Source: Photorhabdus asymbiotica (GTDB lineage Bacteria > Pseudomonadota > Gammaproteobacteria > Enterobacterales > Enterobacteriaceae). Taken from it: a stretch of 64,000 bases of DNA. Where the stretch lies: the NCBI RefSeq assembly GCF_003634575.1, contig NZ_RBLJ01000003.1, forward strand, positions 1 to 64,000, written 5' to 3'. The position numbers and the translations under genes were made by a program. This document shows, in pieces, positions 52,701 to 59,885 of the stretch. The notes beneath the pieces were generated by a model that was given only the letters and a program-made list of their open reading frames with translations, did no database searches and was not told the origin of the DNA. Numbering within the stretch: the stretch's first letter is position 1; each line of letters begins with the position of its first letter.

Positions 52701-53884
52701 TGAGACTTAATGCTGCCTATAGCCACTGATTTCGCCGCGATATTATATTCATCAAAGACCATACGCAGGCTTTTTAGCTCTGTATTATCACCGGTAGCTG
52801 TCCCGGTGCCATGCGCCTCGATCAGTTGAATATCTGCTGGAGTGAGGCCGGCACTAGCATAAGCACGCTTAAGTGCTTTTACTTGGCCTTCGTAACGAGG
52901 GGCAAAAATGCTTTTTGCTTTACCATCGCTAGACGCTTCAATCGATTTGATCACCGCATAGATTTTGTCACCATCCAACTCGGCATCTTTCAGACGTTTC
53001 AACACCAGCATGCCCACACCATCACCGAGCATGATGCCATCGGAGTCACGATCGAAAGGACGCGACAAGTTGCTTTTCGACAGAGCCGGGGTCTTGCTGA
53101 AACAGATAAAAGAGAACGCTGAGTTCTCCAAGTTGACTCCCCCCGTCAGCACAACATCACAGCTGCCTGAATTGAGCTCACCGATGGCAGCTTTAATCGC
53201 CGCCAAACTGCTCGCACAAGCAGCATCCACCATGTAGGTCGTCCCTCCAAGGTCAAAATGGCTGGCGATACGACCACAGGCCACATTACCGAGAAAGCCG
53301 GGTAAACTGTCCTCATTCCATTCAAGGCATGAATCATGCACCCGATCGATCACCTCGTCCACAACCTCCTCTGGTAAGCCGGACTTGATCATGATTTTAC
53401 GCAGATACGGGGTTTGCTGGCGAGCCGACAGCGAGAATAAGGTATTGCCATTACCGCTGCCGCCCAAAATAACGCCGATACGATCGCGGTTCACGCACTT
53501 ATTTTCCTGGCCAATTAATCCGGCATCCAGCATTGCCTGTTTAGCCACATACAATGAAAATAATTGGATGGTACTGATTGAATCAATGATAGTTGGTGGA
53601 ATTTTAAATTCCACTGGGTCAAAATCAATGGCAGGAACAAAACCAGCTTTGTGACTATATGTTTTGTCTGCAACCGATGCATCTGGATGATAAAAATCCT
53701 CTTTACTCCAATATTCTATCTCTGACACCGTGGTAATATCGGTCAAAGAATCTCTTTTAGCTATTATATTTTCCCAGAACTCATGCAAATTTGAAGCATC
53801 GGGGAAATGGCTAGCCATGCCGATAATAGCAATATCGCCCTGACCTTTCTTACCATACATTGAAATTGAATATGTCTCAGACAT
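49766..53884 (-). CDS. PfaA-type N-terminal half: KS - AT - ACP
   Basis: 1372 aa, start set at 53884 (MSETYS) after GAGGAG. A ketosynthase occupies about 20-470 with Cys223 (DAACASSL), EAHGTGTATGD and KSQIGHTRSAAG. An acyltransferase occupies about 600-890 with Ser695 (GHSYGEV) and GQGSQYVNMGRD, probably malonyl-CoA specific. A Pro/Gln-rich, partly coiled-coil linker (about 965-1180) leads to a single ACP with phosphopantetheine Ser1238 (LGIDSIKRLEIFG). Only one ACP is seen, against several tandem ACPs in marine PfaA. A Pfa-B type AT gene is absent. Confidence 0.9.
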   Translation of the reverse strand: MSETYSISMYGKKGQGDIAIIGMASHFPDASNLHEFWENIIAKRDSLTDITTVSEIEYWSKEDFYHPDASVADKTYSHKAGFVPAIDFDPVEFKIPPTIIDSISTIQLFSLYVAKQAMLDAGLIGQENKCVNRDRIGVILGGSGNGNTLFSLSARQQTPYLRKIMIKSGLPEEVVDEVIDRVHDSCLEWNEDSLPGFLGNVACGRIASHFDLGGTTYMVDAACASSLAAIKAAIGELNSGSCDVVLTGGVNLENSAFSFICFSKTPALSKSNLSRPFDRDSDGIMLGDGVGMLVLKRLKDAELDGDKIYAVIKSIEASSDGKAKSIFAPRYEGQVKALKRAYASAGLTPADIQLIEAHGTGTATGDNTELKSLRMVFDEYNIAAKSVAIGSIKSQIGHTRSAAGAASMIKTTLALYHKVLPPTINVSQPDEMLSGDNGPFYINNEPRPWLRPLNGAPRRAALSAFGFGGTNFHAILEEYEPEQSGAYRLNGQAVTLLFCGETPQQLLVRCEAALARFGSASSAGQVLREHLVHQDLNGLQPHQARLLFVATSATQAAELMAVAVEQLKQKSASGWEHPLGIYYQPSAKNLDGKVVALFPGQGSQYVNMGRDIANDYPEMRQALEALDAIAVNERGQRVSHVIYPTPVFSDAERQQQNAILTDTANAQPALGAISAGYFAILKESGFNPDFVAGHSYGEVTALWAAGVLSDADFYRVSLARGMAAASAVDDRGADVGAMLAASLTLEQRENILELYPEITVANDNSASQVVLAGATTLIHQLHNELKARQIHCRLLPVSAAFHTEFIQSAYAPFREYLEQISFRSPQCALFSSATAAPYSQSPADIASLLAEQLVMPVRFRETIETIYQRGGRLFVEIGPKGVLSKLVADILNGREHSIISVNTSDKGEERLQLARAQARLLAEGVRLNVLDRHARVQLPSEEKTNHLTFRLSGGFFMSDKNQARRERAMRDGDTAMVERFMANRAPVVAAPVISKPPPAPVIQTGSPKGPTPLLQRSTSVAIQKRDNPMEQNNQLNENMGDSNLEGLLQAQRVMSQLHEQFQTNQKEYIQLLGSLLNKQYTLLEKFQDHQNLPTMLSSLGQSVQLLEKNLELYHSNHERYFATQQSLFQSGQAVQSVAAVVTPKVTPVVAPAPIMKEIVEPRPAMFVTPSAPVMNQPVTLAKPSIGDPELELKIKRLEQITEANIIGKLVAIISDKTGYPQDMIDAEMDLEADLGIDSIKRLEIFGAMFDTFSADSGIYHDVLKNKYLEAFDIEVLSNIRKISMFFKQMNDEIIADIRRKNSGDVPIEEAAASKDSLIGDNAREQGNGQTQHSLQALEGGRAEAPLRTLGFVTSTSSVPKADSAKKSWLNRN

Positions 53885-54021
53885 ATACTCCTCACGCTGT
53901 AAGTGAAATAATCTCATGCACAACACACATCAATAAATTGTATTAGGCGCTGTGAATTCACCGCCGTTATTGATACCAAAATGATCTTTCCATGACCGTT
54001 TAATAACACATCAAAAATTTC

Positions 54022-54174
54022 TTACTGTAATATTGTTATATTTCCTGCGACGACAGCAATTACGGCGATTAACGCTACAATAACCGTAACCTGCATCGCA
54101 GAGAATGAATCAAGGGAAATTATAAATATGGCGACGATGATAAACGCACTGAAGGCACGGATTAAAAAGTACAT
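54022..54174 (-). CDS. Small 50-aa hydrophobic membrane protein
   Basis: ATG at 54174 has GGGAG 8 bp upstream. 50 codons give two hydrophobic helices (FSAFIIVAIFIIS and VTVIVALIAVIAVVAG) separated by a short polar turn, ending in NITILQ. It lies upstream of and in line with the PUFA-type operon. No homologue recognised. A two-helix small protein is plausible, but the evidence is only start signal and composition. Confidence 0.4.
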   Translation of the reverse strand: MYFLIRAFSAFIIVAIFIISLDSFSAMQVTVIVALIAVIAVVAGNITILQ

Positions 54175-54193
54175 TAACCATTCTCCCAGCGTT

Positions 54194-54275
54194 TATACCC
54201 TTCATCTTTCAAGCTGCTGCTTTATTGGCTGCGTTCACTTGCCGCCGCACTGCAACTTGAAATCTATTGGGTATA
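54194..54275 (-). repeat. Short (82-bp) ERIC element
   Basis: ERIC ends are kept, but the central 45 bp (the CACCCCAGTCACATAG...GGGGATT part) are missing. The same internal deletion is seen at 59722. It provides the last codons and the stop of the gene at 54546. Confidence 0.85.
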
Positions 54276-54546
54276 TAAGAATATTATTACCAAGATAACT
54301 CTTATTTTCACGATCATATTTTTTGACAGTCTGTATCACACTGTCAAAAATAACTTCCACCGTAACGGAAACAATCGCCACCAGTGAATATAATGCCAGA
54401 AAAATATCAATGGAGGTTGGATTTCTTGCCATGCTACTGAGGAAAAAATAAATACCACCAATAAGCATAGTATCAATAACACTACGAATCACAGAATTAA
54501 GGAAAACCGATCTAGATAACCTGTTACCCCTAAAAATTGCGGTCAT
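54235..54546 (-). CDS. Small membrane protein with ERIC-derived C-terminus
   Basis: A 103-aa product with hydrophobic segments at about 24-39 (IDTMLIGGIYFFLSS) and 47-66 (IFLALYSLVAIVSVTVEVIF) and charged ends. The last 12-13 residues (YPIDFKLQCGGK) and the stop codon come from the short ERIC, so the original C-terminus is lost or changed. Not recognised as a family. It is upstream and in line with the 50-aa gene and the PUFA-type operon. Confidence 0.5.
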   Translation of the reverse strand: MTAIFRGNRLSRSVFLNSVIRSVIDTMLIGGIYFFLSSMARNPTSIDIFLALYSLVAIVSVTVEVIFDSVIQTVKKYDRENKSYLGNNILIYPIDFKLQCGGK

Positions 54547-54581
54547 AATATTCTCTTACCTTGCTAATAGATATACCCCAC

Positions 54582-54833
54582 TATACCCTTCATCCTTCAA
54601 GTTGCTGCTTTGTTGGCTGCTTTCACTCACCCCAGTCACATAGTCATCTATACCCGTCATCTTTCAAGTTGCCTCTTTGTTGGCTGCACTCACTCACCCC
54701 GGTTACATAGTTATCTATGCTCCCGGGGATTCGCTCCCTTGCCGTCGCGATCCATCTTGAAATCTATTGGGTATATGCTCCTGGGGATTCGTTCACTTGC
54801 CGTCGCGCTGCATCTTGAAATCTATTGGGTTTA
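54582..54833 (-). repeat. ERIC element split by a second ERIC
   Basis: The outer ERIC is in two parts, 54582-54648 and 54776-54833. Joined with one TA they give a full 127-bp ERIC. Confidence 0.85.
54649..54775 (-). repeat. ERIC element nested inside another ERIC
   Basis: Complete 127-bp ERIC inserted at a TA in the centre of the outer copy, with TA on both sides. It is the younger of the two. Confidence 0.88.
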
Positions 54834-55314
54834 TTTTGTATTTTCCAAGGCAATAAAACCGGCCTTATTTTATAATAATTGATATACATCGGTTTAGCTT
54901 AACTTTCAAATTTCAGTGAAAATTGATTTCTATCAAGAACCAAAGATAATATATCTCCTTTAAATCAATTAAATACAAGAATAACCACGTATTAAGAAAC
55001 CTTTATATCTATAGACAATGGTAAAAAATGGAAGATAAGACTACAAAAAAATAAAAAATAATATTTTATACCAAATAAAATAAAAAATTAAAAAATACAG
55101 CGGAATAGATAATAAAATCGTAAAAATTACGTTAAAACAAACTCATCACTAAAAGATCGCCTGGATCACAGTTTAGTGACAAATCACAGCCGCTCAACGA
55201 AAAGTACCAGCGAACCTTCCAAAAATCTATTCAAGAAAAGCCGTTCTGAGGCTTCAATTAAGAAACACAAAATAAACATTAAATTAACATATCAGTGCCA
55301 ATATTGATTATATT
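54834..55314. promoter_or_regulatory. AT-rich region upstream of hpaB
   Basis: About 480 bp without a supported gene, with long A/T runs. An inverted repeat ATCACAGTTTAGTGAC near 55166-55181 could bind a regulator. The hpaB promoter should lie here or just after the ERIC at 55315, but no clear -10/-35 pair is assigned. Confidence 0.35.
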
Positions 55315-55441
55315 TATACCCAATAAATTTCGAGTTGCAGCGCGGCGGCAAGTGAATGCATCCCCAGGAGCATAGATAACTATGTGACTGGGGTGAGTGA
55401 AAGCAGCCAACAAAGCAGCAACTTGAAGGATGAAGGGTATA
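55315..55441 (+). repeat. ERIC element in the hpaB leader region
   Basis: 127-bp ERIC ending 40 bp before the hpaB start. If the promoter lies upstream, the ERIC hairpin would be part of the hpaB 5' UTR. Confidence 0.9.
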
Positions 55442-55481
55442 TATCAAAACAGGCGCTTTTTATTCAGACTGTGAGGTAGAC

Positions 55482-57044
55482 ATGAAACCAGAAGATTTTC
55501 GCGCCGATAAAAAACGCCCGTTTACCCGTGAAGAGTACCTAAAAAGCCTTCAAGATGGCCGCGAAATTTATATTTATGGTGAACGCGTAAAAGATGTCAC
55601 CACACATCCTGCGTTCCGTAATTCTGCTGCTTCAATCGGTCAATTATATGACGCACTGCACTCCCCAGAAACTCATGATACTTTATGCTGGAATACCGAT
55701 ACCGGCAGCGGTGGGTATACTCACAAATTCTTCCGCTTTGCCACCTGCGCAGATGAGTTACGTCAGCAACGTGATGCTATCGCTGAATGGTCACGTCAAA
55801 CTTATGGTTGGATGGGTCGTTCACCTGACTATAAAGCGGCATTCGGCAATGCACTAGGCGCATTTCCTGAATATTATGGTCAGTTTTCCGACAACGCTCG
55901 TATCTGGTATAAACGCATTCAAGAAGCGGGCGTTTACTTTAACCATGCCATCGTTAATCCACCAATCGATCGTCATAAACCCGCTGATCAGACGCGTGAT
56001 GTTTATATCCAACTGGAAAAAGAAACAGATGCAGGTATCATCGTCAGCGGTGCAAAAGTGGTAGCGACCAACTCAGCACTGACTCACTATAATTTTATTG
56101 GTTTCGGTTCCGCGCAAATAATGGGAGATAATCCTGATTTCGCCCTGATGTTTGTCGCACCAATGAATGCTGATGGGGTAAAACTAATTTCCCGCGCTTC
56201 TTATGAACTAGTAGCAGGTGCAACAGGTTCTCCATTCGATTATCCCTTATCCAGTCGCTTTGATGAGAATGATGCGATTCTGGTAATGGATAAGGTACTT
56301 ATTCCTTGGGAAAATGTCCTGATTTACCGTGATTTTGACCGTGCTCGTAACTGGGCAGTTCAAGCCGGATTCGCAAGCTTATACCCATTACAGGCTTGTG
56401 TACGTCTGGCCGTGAAACTGGATTTTATTACCGCCTTACTGCAAAGGAGTCTGGAATGTACCGGAGTGATAGAATTCCGGGGTGTTCAAGCTGATTTGGG
56501 TGAAGTGGTTGCCTGGCGTAACCTATTCTGGTCGCTGAGTGATGCAATGTGGGCCGAAGCCAAACCGTGGAAAGGCGGAGCTTATATGCCGGATATTCAA
56601 GCGATACAAACTTATCGGGTTATGGCACCAACGGCTTACACTAAGATTAAGAATATTATTGAAAAAAATGTTACCAGTGGCCTGATTTATCTGCCATCCA
56701 GTGTACGCGATATGAATAACCCAGAAATTAACAAATATCTGGCCAAATATGTTCGCGGTTCCAACGGCATAGATCACGTTGAACGAATTAAGATCTTAAA
56801 ACTGATGTGGGATGCAATTGGCAGTGAATTCGGTGGTCGTCATGAGTTGTATGAAATCAATTACGCTGGCAGCCAAGATGAAATTCGTATGCAATGTCTA
56901 CGTCATGCCCATGGTTCTGGCAATATGAAAAAAATGATGGATATGGTTGATCGCTGCCTTTCTGATTACGATCAGAACGGCTGGCTCAGACCACACTTAT
57001 ACAACAATAACGATATTAACCAGTTAGATAAGCTGCTGAAATAA
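55482..57044 (+). CDS. hpaB: 4-hydroxyphenylacetate 3-monooxygenase, oxygenase component
   Basis: 520 aa, the usual HpaB length, with MKPEDFRADKKRPFTREEYLKSL at the start and the acyl-CoA-dehydrogenase-like fold typical of FADH2-dependent monooxygenases (RYAxHDxLCW-like DTLCWNTDTGSG region, HAIVNPPIDRHKP, FGGRHELYEINYAGSQDEIRMQ). It hydroxylates 4-hydroxyphenylacetate to homoprotocatechuate using FADH2 from HpaC and feeds the distant hpaD pathway. GAGG precedes the start. Confidence 0.95.
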   Translation: MKPEDFRADKKRPFTREEYLKSLQDGREIYIYGERVKDVTTHPAFRNSAASIGQLYDALHSPETHDTLCWNTDTGSGGYTHKFFRFATCADELRQQRDAIAEWSRQTYGWMGRSPDYKAAFGNALGAFPEYYGQFSDNARIWYKRIQEAGVYFNHAIVNPPIDRHKPADQTRDVYIQLEKETDAGIIVSGAKVVATNSALTHYNFIGFGSAQIMGDNPDFALMFVAPMNADGVKLISRASYELVAGATGSPFDYPLSSRFDENDAILVMDKVLIPWENVLIYRDFDRARNWAVQAGFASLYPLQACVRLAVKLDFITALLQRSLECTGVIEFRGVQADLGEVVAWRNLFWSLSDAMWAEAKPWKGGAYMPDIQAIQTYRVMAPTAYTKIKNIIEKNVTSGLIYLPSSVRDMNNPEINKYLAKYVRGSNGIDHVERIKILKLMWDAIGSEFGGRHELYEINYAGSQDEIRMQCLRHAHGSGNMKKMMDMVDRCLSDYDQNGWLRPHLYNNNDINQLDKLLK

Positions 57045-57064
57045 CCAGTAGCAGGAGGCCAATT

Positions 57065-57580
57065 ATGTCTGTAGAAAATGAACATCGCCTGCGTTTCAGA
57101 GATGCGATGGCGAGCCTGTCAGCAGCGGTGAATATCGTCACCACCGATGGCAATTCCGGATGCTGTGGTATTACTGCCACAGCGGTATGCTCGATCACCG
57201 ATACGCCACCCACTCTGATGGTATGTCTTAACCGTAACAGTGCTATGAATGTCGTTTTTCAGGAAAATGGCCGCCTGTGTGTGAATATCTTAAACCACGA
57301 GCAAGAATTGATGGCACGCCACTTTGCTGGTATGACTGGAGTTAGCATGGAAGAACGCTTTCGCTGGAATATTTGGCAGAAAGGAGTGCTAGGTCAACCT
57401 GTATTGACCGGTACCCTCGCCAGTCTTGAAGGTGAAATTGAACAAGTTCAGGAAATAGGTACTCATAATGTATATCTGGTCCAAATCAAGCATATTACGG
57501 TGAGCGAACAAGGACATGGTCTAATCTACTTCAAGCGTAATTTCCGTCCAGTTATGCTGGAAACGGCAGCCGCTGTTTAA
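57065..57580 (+). CDS. hpaC: 4-hydroxyphenylacetate 3-monooxygenase, flavin reductase component
   Basis: 171-aa flavin:NADH reductase-like protein (FRDAMASLSAAVNIVTTDG, GITATAVCSITDTPPTLMVCLNR, FCVNIL-like RLCVNILNHEQ). It supplies reduced FAD to HpaB. AGGAGG lies 6 bp before the start, 20 bp after hpaB. It is followed by a strong hairpin terminator. Confidence 0.94.
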   Translation: MSVENEHRLRFRDAMASLSAAVNIVTTDGNSGCCGITATAVCSITDTPPTLMVCLNRNSAMNVVFQENGRLCVNILNHEQELMARHFAGMTGVSMEERFRWNIWQKGVLGQPVLTGTLASLEGEIEQVQEIGTHNVYLVQIKHITVSEQGHGLIYFKRNFRPVMLETAAAV

Positions 57581-57617
57581 CTACCTATCCATCAGATAAC
57601 TTAAACTGCTCCTCCAA

Positions 57618-57643
57618 TATTCAGGCCCTAAGCGGCCTGAATA
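57618..57643 (+). terminator. Terminator after hpaC
   Basis: TATTCAGGCC-CTAAGC-GGCCTGAATA followed by GTCTTCTTTTCTT. Good Rho-independent form. Confidence 0.8.
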
Positions 57644-57917
57644 GTCTTCTTTTCTTGTCTGACAGTTAACCACTCTACTAAACCCTACAATTTTTGATAT
57701 TCACCTGATGAATATACTATTAAATTCGACATTGTTATTCATATTAGTGTGATCGGCCACTAGGAACCCATTTTAACCATATAATAATCTACCTTTCTCA
57801 CAAACAATCGGACAAATCATATAAAAATATAACATTATCGACAGATAATGTTGCTAAACGTTACTGTACATTTCTGTGTGTATTCCAATCCATAATATTA
57901 ACTTGAGGCAATTAACT

Positions 57918-59387
57918 ATGAATAAACCCGCTTCCATCGGTTTATTACAACAACCCAAGCCGTTCTTTATGATTTTCTTTGTCGAGCTTTGGGAGCGATT
58001 CGGCTACTACGGCGTACAGGGTATTCTTGCTGTTTATTTTGTACACAAACTAGGATTTTCCCAAGAACAAGCATTTACCACCTTCGGAGCATTTGCTGCG
58101 TTGGTCTATGGCCTGATCGCTATTGGTGGCTACGTCGGTGACCACTTACTGGGAACCAAACGAACCATTGTGTTAGGTGCCATCGTTCTGACGGTTGGTT
58201 ACTTTATGACAGGTCTTTCCATCTTGAAACCTGAATTAATTTTCTACGCATTAGGAACAATCGCCGTTGGTAATGGCCTGTTCAAGGCCAACCCGGCCAG
58301 TCTGCTATCTAAATGCTATCCACCGAAAGATCCTCGTCTGGACGGAGCATTTACTTTGTTCTACATGTCAATCAACATCGGCTCATTGTTCTCACTCGCG
58401 ATTGCACCAGTCATTGCTGAAAAATTCGGTTATGCCGTTACCTACAATATTTGTGGTATTGGCCTGATTATCGCCTTGTTGGTCTATGTCTTATATCGCA
58501 ATACGGTTCGTAATATTGGCTCTGAACCGGATCATCGACCAATCAACTATAAAAACCTGCTTCTGGTTCTGGCAGGAACTGTTACGATGGTTTTCGTCTG
58601 TGCATGGCTGATGCACAATGTGAAGATTGCGAATATTGTTCTGATTGGGCTGTCTGTGGTTATCGTGTTTATCTTCTTCCGTGAAGCATTCAAACAGGAT
58701 AAAGTTGGCCGTAACAAAATGTTTGTCGCTTTCATTCTGATGCTTCAAGCCATTGTGTTCTTCATCCTATATGCTCAGATGCCAACATCCTTGAATTTCT
58801 TCGCCATCAATAACGTTCACCATCAGTTACTTGGTTTTAATATCAACCCAGTCAGTTTCCAGGCCCTTAATCCATTCTGGATAGTGGTTGCCAGTCCGAT
58901 ATTAGCGGCTCTATACACTCACTGGGGTTCTAGAAGTAAAGACCTGACAATGCCAGCTAAGTTTACAGTTGGTATGTTCCTGTGCTCCTTAGGTTTCCTG
59001 ACTGCCGCGGCTGCCGGTTTGTGGTTTGCTGATGAACAAGGTTTGACTTCACCTTGGTTTATCGTTCTGGTTTATCTATTCCAAAGCCTTGGTGAATTGA
59101 TGATCAGTGCACTCGGTCTGGCAATGGTTGCGGCTCTGGTTCCTCAGTACTTGATGGGCTTTATTCTGGGGATGTGGTATTTAACGCAAGCAACTTCATT
59201 CCTACTTGGTGGCTATGTGGCAGCCTTTACCGCGATACCTGAAGGTATTACTGACCCACTAGAAACATTACCAGTCTATACTAACGTATTCGGCAAAATT
59301 GGGATTACAACCTTTATTGTCGCCATCATCATGGCAATCACCGTACCGTTGTTAAACCGTATGATGAATGGAAAACAGAAAGCATAA
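57918..59387 (+). CDS. dtpA: POT-family di-/tripeptide:H+ symporter
   Basis: 489 aa. The start at 57918 ([16 protein letters not shown]) is chosen for similarity to DtpA/TppB and an AGG in front. It has the POT signature E-x2-ERFGYYG in helix 1, [43 protein letters not shown] (PTR2 motif) and [17 protein letters not shown], with 14 predicted helices. It imports short peptides driven by the proton gradient. It stands alone with its own AT-rich upstream region (57644-57917) and is not part of the hpa pathway. Confidence 0.9.
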   Translation: MNKPASIGLLQQPKPFFMIFFVELWERFGYYGVQGILAVYFVHKLGFSQEQAFTTFGAFAALVYGLIAIGGYVGDHLLGTKRTIVLGAIVLTVGYFMTGLSILKPELIFYALGTIAVGNGLFKANPASLLSKCYPPKDPRLDGAFTLFYMSINIGSLFSLAIAPVIAEKFGYAVTYNICGIGLIIALLVYVLYRNTVRNIGSEPDHRPINYKNLLLVLAGTVTMVFVCAWLMHNVKIANIVLIGLSVVIVFIFFREAFKQDKVGRNKMFVAFILMLQAIVFFILYAQMPTSLNFFAINNVHHQLLGFNINPVSFQALNPFWIVVASPILAALYTHWGSRSKDLTMPAKFTVGMFLCSLGFLTAAAAGLWFADEQGLTSPWFIVLVYLFQSLGELMISALGLAMVAALVPQYLMGFILGMWYLTQATSFLLGGYVAAFTAIPEGITDPLETLPVYTNVFGKIGITTFIVAIIMAITVPLLNRMMNGKQKA

Positions 59388-59401
59388 TTTACTTCAAATA
59401 A

Positions 59402-59420
59402 AACCTCGCCAAAGGAGGTT
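59402..59420 (+). terminator. Possible terminator after dtpA
   Basis: AACCTC-GCCAAAG-GAGGTT, a 6-bp stem 14 bp after the stop. No clear T-tract, so weak. Confidence 0.4.
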
Positions 59421-59885
59421 ATACCGCTCGTTTATATATTTTATGCGGGCGGAATTCGCTACTTTTCCTCTATTCATAGTAAAATATTAACAATCTTATT
59501 TTTAATAAGCATATGAAATAAAGGTTAATTATTTCTTACATTTATTATTAGAAAGTCCTATTACAAATTTTATAATTGTTTTATCTCTGATATTTAAAAA
59601 AAATAATAGCGCTGTGATTTTCTGAAATATTTGGATGATATATTTTTACTCTCTAACCAATTCAGTTCAAATTTCATCCAATCATCAGAAATCATATTTG
59701 TTGCCTCTTTCCTGACAGGAATATACCCAATAGATTTCAAGTTGCAGCGCGGCGACAAGTGAACGCAGCCAACAAAGCAGTAACTTGAAAGATGAAAGGT
59801 ATAAATAACCTTTTTATTTTATCCACGATACAGGGGCAACATGGATATTTTATTTACCTCATATTTAAAAGGAATCAAAGCATGA
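59421..59885. other. AT-rich spacer before the truncated exoprotein
   Basis: No gene seen apart from a 9-codon frame (ATG at 59882 after AAAAGGAATC) that stops at TGA. This could be the surviving start of the lost 5' part of the exoprotein gene. It contains a short ERIC. Confidence 0.35.
59722..59803 (+). repeat. Short (82-bp) ERIC element
   Basis: Same 45-bp central deletion as the copy at 54194-54275, opposite orientation, with both ends kept. Confidence 0.85.
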
